Shown: positions 25,901 through 35,137 of the stretch, piece after piece | How the letters are laid out: the number at the start of each line of letters is the position of its first letter | How positions within the stretch are numbered: the first letter of the stretch is position 1 | Origin: Acinetobacter bohemicus ANC 3994 | Lineage (GTDB): Bacteria > Pseudomonadota > Gammaproteobacteria > Pseudomonadales > Moraxellaceae | NCBI RefSeq assembly: GCF_000367925.1 | Contig: NZ_KB849176.1 | Span: forward strand, 548,191 to 612,190 | DNA: 64,000 bases | Direction: 5' to 3' | The notes under the pieces: generated by a model | The model's database searches: none | What the model saw: only the letters and a program-made list of their open reading frames with translations | What the model was told of the DNA's origin: nothing | Made by a program: the position numbers and the translations under genes

Positions 25901-26669
25901 ACCGCATGAGCCATCCACCTGAGACATCAATGACTTGTCCCGTCACAAAATGACTCTGGTCTGAGGCTAAAAATTCGATAACATCAGCAACTTCTTGGGG
26001 CGTACCTAAACGTCCTAAAGGCGTATCTGCGATAAATGTACTATTGACCTCTTCACCCACCGCTGTAACCATCGGTGTTTCAATACGCCCAGGTGCGACT
26101 GCATTCACATTAATATTGAAAGGGCCCAATTCGCCTGCAAGGTGACGAGTTAATCCCGTAATTGCAGCTTTAGTGGCACTATAATGACAAGAAACAATAG
26201 GTAAAAAAGCGTGAGCGGCTACCGATGATGTATTAATAATTTTTCCAAATTTATTGTTGATCATTTCTGGAACTAAAATACGTATAAAATTAAAAGTTCC
26301 ATTTAAATTTACATTGACGACAGTATTCCATTCCTCTGGTGGTAAGTCCCATATTTTATAAGGTTTACCATCATGCTTAGGAGAAATTCCAGCATTGTTT
26401 ATTAAAGTGTCTATAAATCCAATTTCATTATAAAAATAATCGTATGCTTTTTTGCAACTTTCATAATTAGAAATGTCAGCACAACAGGCAAGAGTATTAA
26501 TGCCTTTTGCTAAAAGCTCATTTTTTTTAGCTTCTAAAACTGTGTTATTTAAATCTACAATCGCGACAGTCGCACCTAACAAGCCAAAATGCTCTGCAAT
26601 TTTTGCTCCAATTCCACTACCTGCACCAGTAACTAGAACCGTTCTACCTTTAAATCTGATATTTTTCAT
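25899..26669 (-). CDS. Short-chain dehydrogenase/reductase (FabG-like)
   Basis: 256 residues, classical SDR. TGAGSGIG cofactor loop, VDLNN after beta-2 (Asp favours NAD), NNAGISP, catalytic Ser in NTSSVAA and YxxxK in CHYSATKAA, and the C-terminal GQVIDVSGGW. It probably oxidises a hydroxyl intermediate of the same catabolic route as the cupin and GldA-like enzyme. Coded with the MHS transporter on the minus strand, though a hairpin separates them. Confidence 0.92.
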   Translation of the reverse strand: MKNIRFKGRTVLVTGAGSGIGAKIAEHFGLLGATVAIVDLNNTVLEAKKNELLAKGINTLACCADISNYESCKKAYDYFYNEIGFIDTLINNAGISPKHDGKPYKIWDLPPEEWNTVVNVNLNGTFNFIRILVPEMINNKFGKIINTSSVAAHAFLPIVSCHYSATKAAITGLTRHLAGELGPFNINVNAVAPGRIETPMVTAVGEEVNSTFIADTPLGRLGTPQEVADVIEFLASDQSHFVTGQVIDVSGGWLMR

Positions 26670-26681
26670 ATCTATCTCATT

Positions 26682-26716
26682 AAAAAAGAGGTTATGTATG
26701 ACATAACCTCTTTTTA
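26682..26716 (-). terminator. Terminator after the MHS transporter gene
   Basis: AAAAAGAGGTTATG, TATGA loop region, CATAACCTCTTTTT: a 14-bp stem followed by A/T tracts; lies in the 57-bp gap between transporter and SDR. Confidence 0.8.
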
Positions 26717-26726
26717 AGTAGTTAAA

Positions 26727-28025
26727 TTATTTGATTTTATTTAAATCAATACCTGTATTGTTTTTCCATGTAAGAACTGCAATTGTTGCTATAAGTGAAA
26801 CGCTAATCAGATAGATATTAAATATCCAACCTTTATCAATAGAATATAACCAGGTGCTTACGTAAGAAGCTGTACCGCCAAAAATAGTGACAGCTAACGA
26901 CATAAAGACGCCAAAAAACTTTGTTCTATATTTTGTTGGAACTTGTTCTGACATTGCTGCTGGTTTACATGACATTAAAAAGCCCATCGTTAAGAGGCCA
27001 ATAGTTTGTGCAACTAATAACGTCCAAGGTTCGTTGCTAATTAAAGACCATAAAGGAAAAAGCAATAAAGAAGAACCGATGTATGTAATTAACGTATTGT
27101 TTTTTCTTCCGATATAGTCTGATAACAATCCCTGAAATGGTAAGCAAATCAAGTATATTACTTGCGCGATACAGCTCATGATAAATGCATCTTTTGCAGG
27201 CATTTTTTGGATACCAATCGCATATATAGCAGCACATGAAACCCAAGTATAAAAAGTTAAGGTAGAACCAGCTTCATACCAAAACAGTTTAAATCCTGAG
27301 GTTAAAATTTTCGAAAGTGGCCAATTCACCTCCTCTACTTGTTCATTTTTGTCACTTTCAATATGTGTTTCAAGCATATTTCGACGCAAATAAATTGCAA
27401 AAAAAGCTAATACACCACCAATCGCAAAAGGAATGCGCCAGACCCATTCATACATTTGTGCATCTGAATAAATGATATTAAGTATGGCAACAAATAAAGT
27501 TGCAACTAAAGATCCTGCACCTACAGCAAAGAAAGACATACTTGACCATAAGCCACGGCGATGTGGAGGAGCTATCTCAGCAATATATGCATAGGAAGTT
27601 GCAGTCTCACCTCCATGTGCAAAACCTTGAACCAGCCGAGCAATTAATAGTAATGCTGAAGCCCATGCACCAATTTTTTCATAAGACGGTATGAATGCAA
27701 TCATTAAGCTAGCTAGTGCCATCATCACCATAGTGACGAGCATGATATTTTTTCGGCCGTACTTATTTGCTAACGGACCAAATACAAATCCACCTATTGG
27801 TCTAGAAACAAATCCGACTGCGAAAACTGCTAAAGTATTGAGTAAAGCTGAAGTAGGATCTGCTTTATCAAAAAGAGCTGAGGCAATATAGATAGAAGCG
27901 ACTGCATAGATTGTCCAATCATACCATTCCAATAAATTCCCAACGCCACTCGCAATTAATGATTTTCTGATATCCTTCCGTGATGGTTGCGCTGTTTTTT
28001 CTTCAATTTCGGCAAAGCTAGACAT
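26727..28025 (-). CDS. MFS transporter, metabolite:H+ symporter (MHS) family
   Basis: 432 residues, 12 predicted membrane helices. The MHS start (SLIASGVGNLLEWYDWTIYAV), motif A (GPLANKYGRKNIM) and ARLVQGFAHGGETATSYAYIAEIAP are typical of organic-acid importers (alpha-ketoglutarate, shikimate, dicarboxylates). It likely imports the substrate of the adjacent cupin/dehydrogenase enzymes. First gene of the leftward unit with the SDR. Confidence 0.93.
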   Translation of the reverse strand: MSSFAEIEEKTAQPSRKDIRKSLIASGVGNLLEWYDWTIYAVASIYIASALFDKADPTSALLNTLAVFAVGFVSRPIGGFVFGPLANKYGRKNIMLVTMVMMALASLMIAFIPSYEKIGAWASALLLIARLVQGFAHGGETATSYAYIAEIAPPHRRGLWSSMSFFAVGAGSLVATLFVAILNIIYSDAQMYEWVWRIPFAIGGVLAFFAIYLRRNMLETHIESDKNEQVEEVNWPLSKILTSGFKLFWYEAGSTLTFYTWVSCAAIYAIGIQKMPAKDAFIMSCIAQVIYLICLPFQGLLSDYIGRKNNTLITYIGSSLLLFPLWSLISNEPWTLLVAQTIGLLTMGFLMSCKPAAMSEQVPTKYRTKFFGVFMSLAVTIFGGTASYVSTWLYSIDKGWIFNIYLISVSLIATIAVLTWKNNTGIDLNKIK

Positions 28026-28371
28026 ATAAATTAATCCTTTTTCAATCTCTAATCATTCGTCCATGACCATTCAGTAGCTAACTCTTAACTCGTGGTCAGA
28101 GACATATCCATGTTTTATAAGTCATCGCTATTTTTTCATATTTATGAGAGCTGAATGTTGAAGTAGATTCATAGAGGTTATGAATAGATATCAATGCACC
28201 TTTTAGCAAATTGTCTTTACTGTGTTTGAAGTGATTACACAATTTATCAAGGTGTTGAATAACACCTTTGTCTATCCACTGATTTGACTTCCTCATTTTT
28301 GCTCGAAGTGGTCAGTTGCATTTAAATTATGTGAATCAAAGTAAACAGCAAACTAAAAAAGAATTCGTATG

Positions 28372-28679
28372 ATACCTACAAACTAAGTTGCAAGAACAAG
28401 GCTGGAGTGTGGACCTTGGAATAGGTCAGAAAGATAGTTGTGTAGATTTAGCGATTAAGGATGATTTAAGTTCGGGTAGTTATATTGCAGTATTATAGTA
28501 GATGGTGAAAACTATGCTAAAGCAGCTACAGCACTCAGTTGAGACCAACTGCTTTAAATGGACTAGGCTGGGGCGTTTTATCGGTTTTGACGGTAGATTG
28601 GTGGTTAGATCCAGAGCAAAACTTAACTAAATTGGTAAAAGCATTGGAAGAGATAAAAGTTAATCAAAATGTTGCTTAA
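28372..28679 (+). pseudogene. Decayed C-terminal nuclease domain of a DUF4011/DUF3320-type helicase protein
   Basis: Three frames give consecutive coherent pieces: LQEQGWSVDLGIGQKDSCVDLAIKDDL..GSYIAVL (28387-28497), VDGENYAKAATAL (28500-28540) and LNGLGWGVLSVLTVDWWLDPEQNLTKLVKALEEIK to TAA at 28679. The pattern (hydrophobic core, D..I, VDGxxYA, GLGW..V.T.DWW.DP) resembles the PD-(D/E)XK-like C-terminal domain of large helicase proteins of bacterial defence islands. Two frameshifts and stops show decay; the rest of the gene is missing. The remaining 28026-28920 stretch holds no intact gene that I can support. Confidence 0.6.
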
Positions 28680-28875
28680 ATTATCTAGAAGCAGATAAGG
28701 TTACTTCTTCTCTGTTTCTTTGACAGAATTTATAGCTGACCTATAAAAGGGTGAAAAGCTCTAAGTACGTTGAAATATTTTACATAGAAAATTATATTGC
28801 GAAAATGAATATGGTGAGAGCAACTTTATATCTTTGCTTCATCATGACCGGGGGAAACACCTAAATACATCGTTA

Positions 28876-28914
28876 AAAAGCCAAGTTGAGTGAGTCCTCT
28901 CAACTTGGCTAAAA
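28876..28914 (-). terminator. Terminator after the secreted hydrolase gene
   Basis: AGCCAAGTTGAG, 8-nt loop, CTCAACTTGGCT with A/T-rich flanks, just past the stop at 28921. Confidence 0.8.
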
Positions 28915-28920
28915 TCATAT

Positions 28921-30009
28921 TTACTTTAAGTTTTGATTAAAGAAGTTGATCATCTTATCAAATGGAATGATGTCAACACGGTCATACAGATCAACATGAT
29001 TGGCATTAGGAACAATATAGAGTTCTTTTGGTTGGGCTGCCGCCTCATAAGCTGTTTCACTAAAATAGCGTGAATGTGCTTTTTCACCATGAATAAAGAG
29101 AATAGGGCGAGGTGAAATTTCTTTAATGTACGTCAAAATTGGCATATTCATAAATGAAATTGGTGTCGTCATTGACCATGCATTGCCTGAATTGACTGCA
29201 CGAGGATGATAGCCACGAGGCGTCATGTAGTAGTCATTATAGTCAACTAAGAACTGTGCTTCACCGCCACTTAATTTATTGTAAGCAGATTGATAAACAG
29301 GCTTTCCATTTTTTGCATCGATCCAACGCTGAGCACTGAGCTGTTCCAGCGTTTTGTTACGTTGTTCTGGTGTAGCACTATCATTATATCCTTTAGACAT
29401 TACTCGGGTCATATCGTACATCGTGCTTGTAACAACAGCTTTTACTCGCTTATCTACGGCCGTCGCATTGAGTGCCATACCGCCCCAACCACAGATTCCG
29501 ATCATTCCAATACGGGTTTGATCAACATTGGGTTGAAGTCCGATAAAGTCTACAGCTGCACTAAAATCTTCAGTATTAATATCTGGTGAAGCAATATTAC
29601 GGGGTTCACCACCACTTTCACCTGTATAAGATGGATCAAATGCTAAAGTGACAAAGCCACGTTCTGCCATAGTTTGTGCATAGAGTCCAGATGATTGCTC
29701 TTTTACTGCACCAAACGGTCCGCCAACCACGATAGCTGGAAGTCTGCTTTTAGCATTTCTAGGTATATACAGATCAGCAGCTAGGGTAATGCCATAACGG
29801 TTTTTAAACGTCACTTTTTGATGCTCGACTTTGTTACTTTGAACAAAGGTCTTGTCCCATTTAGTGGTGAGTTTTAAGTCCTGATTAGCCAATGTGGCTT
29901 GGTTCATAGCTAAGGCTCCAATACTCAGGGTAAGAATAGCAAAAGTTTTTTTTATAAAACGATGTGATGTTATTGATGTGTAATGATACATAGGGTTCAT
30001 TCCTGTCAT
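28921..30009 (-). CDS. Exported alpha/beta hydrolase (YcjY/DLH-like)
   Basis: 362 residues with an N-terminal hydrophobic signal (TFAILTLSIGALAMNQATLA). The fold is alpha/beta hydrolase: VVGGPFGAVKEQSSG, FDPSYTGESGGEPR, the nucleophile elbow IGICGWGGMA with Cys in place of Ser, ILFIHGEKAHSRYFSE (acid region) and PNANHVDLYDR (catalytic His). A cysteine nucleophile is dienelactone-hydrolase-like. The ATG at 30009 overlaps the upstream cyclophilin-like gene stop (ATGA); internal ATGs at 30000 and 29991 are alternatives. Substrate unknown. Confidence 0.87.
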   Translation of the reverse strand: MTGMNPMYHYTSITSHRFIKKTFAILTLSIGALAMNQATLANQDLKLTTKWDKTFVQSNKVEHQKVTFKNRYGITLAADLYIPRNAKSRLPAIVVGGPFGAVKEQSSGLYAQTMAERGFVTLAFDPSYTGESGGEPRNIASPDINTEDFSAAVDFIGLQPNVDQTRIGMIGICGWGGMALNATAVDKRVKAVVTSTMYDMTRVMSKGYNDSATPEQRNKTLEQLSAQRWIDAKNGKPVYQSAYNKLSGGEAQFLVDYNDYYMTPRGYHPRAVNSGNAWSMTTPISFMNMPILTYIKEISPRPILFIHGEKAHSRYFSETAYEAAAQPKELYIVPNANHVDLYDRVDIIPFDKMINFFNQNLK

Positions 30010-30500
30010 TTTGAATCGATTGAGATCGTGACCTTAAAGGGCTTATTACCTGAAAATGCTTTTGGCAAAGTATCGAATTTGCCCAGATAAATGAGGCTGT
30101 TGGCAACACCATCAAAGTCTTTGTAAAAGACGGCGAGATTTCCCCAAGGCGCATAGTAGGCAATATCACCCGCTTTGGCTGAGTGCCCATTTGGTGCTCC
30201 CTGTGAAGTCAATTTTTTAGGCAGATAGGCAATTTTTTCTGTTACCGCATAATCGGTCAGTTCTAAAGTAAGAGGAAGCTGCCTGATAAAATCTTGTGTA
30301 GTAGGTGAATCTTTTAAACGAACAAATACAGGCTGAGCTGAGCCTTCAATTTCAAAACGAATATTCGTACTGGAAACCTTTTTTGAAGCAGGTTGGCCTG
30401 CGTTAGTCTTTGCTTCTGTACAAGCACTGTTTCCAAGTATCAGGACAAGTAGAGCAATGCCACCGACAACCGAAAAGTCATGTTTAATTTCTTGCATCAT
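30006..30500 (-). CDS. Cyclophilin-like fold lipoprotein
   Basis: 164 residues from the ATG at 30500 (GGAGAG 7 bases upstream); a frame to 30557 exists but lacks a site. Hydrophobic leader ending in a lipobox-like GNSAC. The rest matches the cyclophilin-like domain of bacterial proteins: LKDSPTTQDFIRQLPLTLEL, YLPKKL, GDIAYYAPWGNLAVFYKDF and LIYLGKFD. Function of this family is not established. Translationally coupled (ATGA) to the hydrolase. Confidence 0.85.
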   Translation of the reverse strand: MMQEIKHDFSVVGGIALLVLILGNSACTEAKTNAGQPASKKVSSTNIRFEIEGSAQPVFVRLKDSPTTQDFIRQLPLTLELTDYAVTEKIAYLPKKLTSQGAPNGHSAKAGDIAYYAPWGNLAVFYKDFDGVANSLIYLGKFDTLPKAFSGNKPFKVTISIDSK

Positions 30501-30802
30501 GTTGTTCTCTCCGATCAGGTGGGCAGTTAACGTTTTAAACGTCAGCATGAACCACACTCGTCTGCTGAGATGATTCGATAATCAGTATAAAGGTGAAGGT
30601 GGTTAAGGATTAGCCCCTGAAAACGGGATAGTCCTATGAGTATCATTCATAAATTCGGGGCTAAAATAATTTTTATTCTGGAGAAACTGCTTTATTAAAT
30701 CCTGATTGATGAATTAGCCTCATAACTCTATTCATGGAAAGGTACTTATTCAGGAGGTGCGGTATCTTTATCATGACTTTCTGATTTTTATAGAGAGAGC
30801 CT

Positions 30803-31993
30803 ATGACACCTGCACATCAATCTTCCGAGATAGAGCAGCAGCCTGCATACTGGAGTGGCGTATTTGCCATGACCTTGTGTGTATTTGCATTGATCGCCTC
30901 CGAATTTATGCCCGTCAGTTTACTAACACCGATTGCCAAGGATTTAAGCGTTACTAAAGGTTTAGCTGGATATGGTATTGCTATTTCAGGTGCATTTGCG
31001 GTTATTACCAGTCTATCGATTTCACGTCTGGCAGGCAGTATCAACCGTAAAACCCTGCTGCTTTCCTTGACCGCATTAATGGCGGTTTCAGGAGCAGTAG
31101 TTGCGCTTGCTCCAAATTACTGGGTCTACATGTTTGGTCGGGCTTTAATTGGTGCGGTTGTGGGTGGTTTCTGGTCGATGTCGGCAGCAACGGCGATTCG
31201 TCTTGTACCGACAGCCCAAGTGCCGCGAGCCTTGGCAATCTTTAACAGTGGTAATGCCTTGGCAACTGTAGTGGCACCGCCTTTAGGTAGCTATTTAGGT
31301 GCAATGATTGGCTGGCGCGGCGCTTTCTTCTGTTTGGTACCTGTTGCAGTACTTGCCTTTTTCTGGCAATGGATCAGCCTACCATCATTAAAAAACAAAG
31401 CCTCTACTTCCGATTCATCAGCAGGGATACTTAATTTGTTACGTCAGCCTATTGTATTGGTTGGCATGTTGGCAACAGGTCTACTGTTTATGGGACAGTT
31501 CTCACTTTATACCTATATCCGTCCATTTCTGGAAACGGTGACTCAGACCAGTGTATCCACTTTATCTTTTACCCTGTTTGTCATTGGGGTTATGGGCTTT
31601 GTTGGTACTTTGCTGATTGGTTTTGCATTAAAACGTCATTTCTATGGGACTTTAATTGCTATTCCGCTTCTCATGGCAGCAATAGCATTCACACTGATTG
31701 GCTTTGGAACATGGACCGTTTTAGTCATTGTGATGTTGGGTTTATGGGGCTTGCTCGGGACTTCTGCACCTGTGGGCTGGTGGAGCTGGATTGCCCAGAC
31801 TTTTCCGAATAATGCTGAAGCAGGTGGGGGCTTATTTGTCGCAATTGTTCAACTATGTATTGCATTGGGTTCAACTGTTGGTGGCTTGCTATTTGATCAT
31901 AGTGGCTATCAGACGACCTTTGCTGTTAGTGCAATACTTTTAATTACTTCTGCTGCTTTAACACTATGGGTTTCACAGTTGAAAGTGGCATGA
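30803..31993 (+). CDS. MFS efflux transporter (DHA1, NepI/AraJ-like)
   Basis: 396 residues, 12 predicted helices. ASEFMPVSLLTPIAKDL near helix 1 and GRALIGAVVGGFWSMSAATAIRLVP are characteristic of the DHA1 efflux group that includes purine nucleoside and arabinose exporters. AGAGAG lies before the ATG. Divergent from the cyclophilin-like/hydrolase pair. Substrate not determinable from sequence; efflux of drugs or metabolites is the family norm. Confidence 0.9.
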   Translation: MTPAHQSSEIEQQPAYWSGVFAMTLCVFALIASEFMPVSLLTPIAKDLSVTKGLAGYGIAISGAFAVITSLSISRLAGSINRKTLLLSLTALMAVSGAVVALAPNYWVYMFGRALIGAVVGGFWSMSAATAIRLVPTAQVPRALAIFNSGNALATVVAPPLGSYLGAMIGWRGAFFCLVPVAVLAFFWQWISLPSLKNKASTSDSSAGILNLLRQPIVLVGMLATGLLFMGQFSLYTYIRPFLETVTQTSVSTLSFTLFVIGVMGFVGTLLIGFALKRHFYGTLIAIPLLMAAIAFTLIGFGTWTVLVIVMLGLWGLLGTSAPVGWWSWIAQTFPNNAEAGGGLFVAIVQLCIALGSTVGGLLFDHSGYQTTFAVSAILLITSAALTLWVSQLKVA

Positions 31994-32040
31994 CAATTGA
32001 TATTTTAAGGAGTGATTTATAATTTAAATTCATCAATAAT

Positions 32041-32072
32041 CATTTAGGCTGCCACTATGGGCAGCCTAAATG
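32041..32072. terminator. Strong inverted repeat between MFS gene and NmrA-like pseudogene
   Basis: CATTTAGGCTGCC, ACTATG, GGCAGCCTAAATG: a perfect 13-bp stem. No long T-run, but it lies between convergent units and probably ends both. Confidence 0.7.
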
Positions 32073-32098
32073 TAGGTTAAGGAGTGTTCTAAAGTATT

Positions 32099-32743
32099 TT
32101 AGCGGTAGGCAGCTGGCTTTTCATCGTCTGTATTTGGTTGGCTAATTCCTATATTTTCCCCGATATATAGTTGAGGATTTTCTACAATTTCAGCGATAAA
32201 ACGTCCAAGACTTGCACGAGAGGTTTCTGTGCCCTTAAACATTTCTCCTTTTTGAGTGAGCTCATAATCTTCAACATTTTTATCTGTGAGCCAGACAGGT
32301 CGTAAAATAATGTAATGCAGTGATGATCGCTCAATTATCTCTGCGGTTCTCAAGTTGACTGGACGAGTACAACGACCATTTGTTTATCTCATTCATTAAA
32401 TGCTTGGAGTAGCTCTTTATAGATACCACCTGCACTAATAGTGATGAAGCGTTGTACACCAAGTTCCTGCATGGTTCTCACGATATTATTAGTTTTAATA
32501 TCCAAATCCATATCGCTCATTGTACTAATGACGATGTCCTGTCCTTCGATAGCTTTTTTCAAGTCCTCTACATTGTTTGCATTACCTTCAAATAGGTATA
32601 CACGCTTATTCTCTAATGGATAGAATTGTTTTCGTTTACGTGAGAATAGCGTGAGCTGAACATCATCCTGCTCAAGTAGTCGGGGAAATAATCCGTTGAA
32701 ATGTGTGTCCACTTGCACCAATCAAAATGACCTTTTTCATTGA
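32099..32743 (-). pseudogene. NmrA-like NAD(P)-binding protein, broken by at least two frameshifts
   Basis: An ATG at 32743 begins MKKVILIGASG (Rossmann start), then the frame slips into LFPRLLEQDDVQLTLFSRKRKQF...DIVISTMSDMDLDIKTNN and on to LGVQRFITISAGGIYKELLQAFNE with a stop at about 32389. It slips again into RPVNLRTAEIIERSSLHYIILRPVWLTDKN, ending at 32099. Put together this is a complete atypical SDR/NmrA-like protein, so inactivation is recent. Divergent from the LysR gene that probably controlled it. Confidence 0.82.
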
Positions 32744-32908
32744 AGCTTATCCAGTAATTTCTAAATGCATCAGTATAGGAATAGAAAATAAGAATAAGGA
32801 CCTAAAATAGAATAGAGTTATGAATAGACTTCATTAATAGTAGACACGGTACAATGACTAACGTGTAATAAAGATAATGGCTGATATTGAGCAATAGGAG
32901 TTCGCACC

Positions 32909-33799
32909 TTGATTAGCAGAGAGAACTATAATGACCTGCATGCTTTTCTCATGGTTACACGAGAGGGAAGTTTTACTAAGGCGGCAGGCAAACTAGGTGT
33001 TTCACAATCAGCACTCAGCCATAGCATTCGTGGCCTTGAGGAGCGTTTAGGCATCTTATTGTTAAATCGAACTACTCGTAGCATTTCACCCACCGAAGCG
33101 GGTGAGCGTTTAAGACAAACCGTTAGTGTTAGTTTTGACCAGATTGATAATGAACTGACATTATTAAATACGTTTCGAGATACGCCAGCAGGTAGAGTTA
33201 GAATTAATGCCAGCAGCCACGCCATACAGCATATCCTGATTCCAAAATTGGTAAAAATTGCCCATCTTTATCCTGATGTTGAAGTTGAGTTTAGTGCCAA
33301 TAGCGGCATGGTGGATATCGTTGCTGAACATTTTGATGCAGGTGTTAGGTTCGGCAGTCGGGTGGCTGATGGTATGGTTGCTGTGAGAATTGGAGACGAT
33401 GTCAAAATGGCTGTGGTTGCAACACCTGATTATTTTCAGCGTTACAGCATCCCTCAGATCCCCAAGGATTTAGATCAACATCAATGTATTGGTTTTAGAT
33501 TAATGACCCAAGGCGGAATCTATGCATGGGAGTTTGAAAAAGAAAGACAGGAATTTAAAGTTAAAATTAATCCCCAATGGGTATTTAATGAAAGTTTTGA
33601 TATTGCTCAAGCTGTCAAATCAGGTATGGGACTCGCTTATATTCCTAAAGATATGGTAGAAAAAGAGATCCAGCAAGGCGATTTAATTCAGGTCTTAGAA
33701 GAATATAGTATCCAGTTTTCAGGTTACCATCTTTATTATCCTCATCGCAGACAGCAATCTTCAGCTTTGAAATTGGTTGTTGATATATTAAGAATCTGA
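32909..33799 (+). CDS. LysR-family regulator beside the broken NmrA-like gene
   Basis: 296 residues: HTH (LMVTREGSFTKAAGKLGVSQSALSHSIRGLEERLGILLL) and substrate-binding domain (VRINASSHAIQHILIPKLVKI; FDAGVRFGSRVADGM; SGMGLAYIPKDMV). The start appears to be TTG at 32909 with AGGAG about 9 bases upstream; the first in-frame ATG would remove part of the HTH. Its divergent target is a pseudogene, so the regulator may be an orphan. The gene ends shortly before the defence operon. Confidence 0.9.
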   Translation: MISRENYNDLHAFLMVTREGSFTKAAGKLGVSQSALSHSIRGLEERLGILLLNRTTRSISPTEAGERLRQTVSVSFDQIDNELTLLNTFRDTPAGRVRINASSHAIQHILIPKLVKIAHLYPDVEVEFSANSGMVDIVAEHFDAGVRFGSRVADGMVAVRIGDDVKMAVVATPDYFQRYSIPQIPKDLDQHQCIGFRLMTQGGIYAWEFEKERQEFKVKINPQWVFNESFDIAQAVKSGMGLAYIPKDMVEKEIQQGDLIQVLEEYSIQFSGYHLYYPHRRQQSSALKLVVDILRI

Positions 33800-33966
33800 T
33801 TTTTTTATGCTATTTAATTTGAGATTTTGACAAGACAGAGCTGTGACAACGCAAGTTTAGAAGTAGTGTGATGAGAGCTTGGAGTTGCTCTAAAAGTTGT
33901 ATCTCTTATATATAAAATCGGGATTAGAAACTACATCACGCTATTTTACCATGAGGTAGTTTTAAT

Positions 33967-33989
33967 GCGACAGGATATGTCGCTTTTTT
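33967..33989 (+). terminator. Terminator separating LysR from the CBASS operon
   Basis: GCGACA, GGATA loop, TGTCGC and six T. Confidence 0.75.
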
Positions 33990-33996
33990 AATCATT

Positions 33997-34025
33997 TTGA
34001 TTGCTTGAAATCTTTTATTTAATCA
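33997..34025 (+). promoter_or_regulatory. Possible promoter of the CBASS operon
   Basis: TTGATT, 17-bp spacer, TAATCA, 36 bases before the capV start codon. Modest match; chosen by position and spacing. Confidence 0.35.
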
Positions 34026-34060
34026 CAATCTAGTAGTAAACATAAAAAGATGAGTACATT

Positions 34061-35137
34061 TTGGAAGCGACTGAAAACAAACGAGATATAAAGATTCTAA
34101 GTTTGAATGGTGGTGGTGTACGTGGGTTATTTACCATTAGTCTTTTGGCTGAGCTTGAAGATATTATTGAAGAGCGCGAAAAGCGAACAGATGTAAAGAT
34201 TGGTGAGTATTTTGATTTGATCACTGGTACATCTATTGGTGGGATTTTAGCCCTTGGTTTAGCAAGTGGTCAAAGTGCGCGAGATTTACGAGATACTTTT
34301 AAAGAAAATGCTCAAAGTATTTTTCCATTACATCTATTCAAGTGGAAAAAGCTATTAACACTTTTTCGCCCTATTTATAATAGTGAACCGTTGAAAGAAG
34401 CGGTGACTAGCATGATTCCGGAAGACATGCGATTCAATGATCTACAACGTCGAGTCATGGTTACGTCTGTAAACTTATCAACGGGGCTACCGAAATTCTT
34501 TAAAACCCCTCATAACCCGATGTTTACATTAGATGGTAAGCTAAAATTGATTGATGCTGCAATGGCTACATCCGCAGCCCCAACTTATTTTAAGCCGCAT
34601 TACTGTAGTGACTTAAACCATTATTTCGCTGATGGCGGGTTAGTTTCAAATAATCCAAGCTTGATTGGTATCCGTGAAGTATTGATCGACATGCAATCTG
34701 ACTTCCCTGATGCTCAACCGAAAGATGTAAAAATCCTGAATGTGGGAACATTAAGTGAGAACTATTGCATCAGTCCGAAGGTTTTAGAGCAAAATTGCGG
34801 AAAGGGCTATCATGGTTTGTGGAACATGGGGGAACGCCTAGTTTTAAGTACGATGACAGCTAACCAGCATTTACAAAGATTCATGTTAATGAGGGAATTC
34901 AAAGTTTTAGGAATTCCTGAAAATTATGTTGAGCTTGATGCAACGATTCCAAATGAAGCATCTTCCGATATTACTTTAGATAATGCTTCGGGAAGTAGTT
35001 TGGATGCCCTGATTGGATTAGGCAAAAAACTTGGTGCAGAAGCCTACACCGAGCGAGCTGAATTGCGCGATTTTTTTGAATATACAGCTGAACCATTTAT
35101 CAATAGATCTATTAAATTGGGGGATCAAAAGGCATGA
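34061..35137 (+). CDS. capV: CapV: cGAMP-activated patatin-like phospholipase (CBASS effector)
   Basis: In DncV-type CBASS, CapV is activated by 3',3'-cGAMP and degrades the inner membrane, killing the infected cell before phage release. The 358-residue protein has the patatin oxyanion motif NGGGVRG (about 16-22), nucleophile elbow GTSIG with Ser58, and DGG with catalytic Asp191 (YFADGGLVSNNP). The start seems to be TTG at 34061 with GATGAG 6 bases upstream; an ATG at 34050 is out of frame. The stop overlaps the dncV start (ATGA). Gene order capV-dncV-cap2-cap3 is that of the Vibrio cholerae VSP-1 operon. Confidence 0.95.
   Translation: MEATENKRDIKILSLNGGGVRGLFTISLLAELEDIIEEREKRTDVKIGEYFDLITGTSIGGILALGLASGQSARDLRDTFKENAQSIFPLHLFKWKKLLTLFRPIYNSEPLKEAVTSMIPEDMRFNDLQRRVMVTSVNLSTGLPKFFKTPHNPMFTLDGKLKLIDAAMATSAAPTYFKPHYCSDLNHYFADGGLVSNNPSLIGIREVLIDMQSDFPDAQPKDVKILNVGTLSENYCISPKVLEQNCGKGYHGLWNMGERLVLSTMTANQHLQRFMLMREFKVLGIPENYVELDATIPNEASSDITLDNASGSSLDALIGLGKKLGAEAYTERAELRDFFEYTAEPFINRSIKLGDQKA

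Noticed and set aside
28096..28296. 66-codon minus-strand frame
   Set aside because: No clear ribosome site, no recognisable family, and low-information sequence beside a decayed gene.
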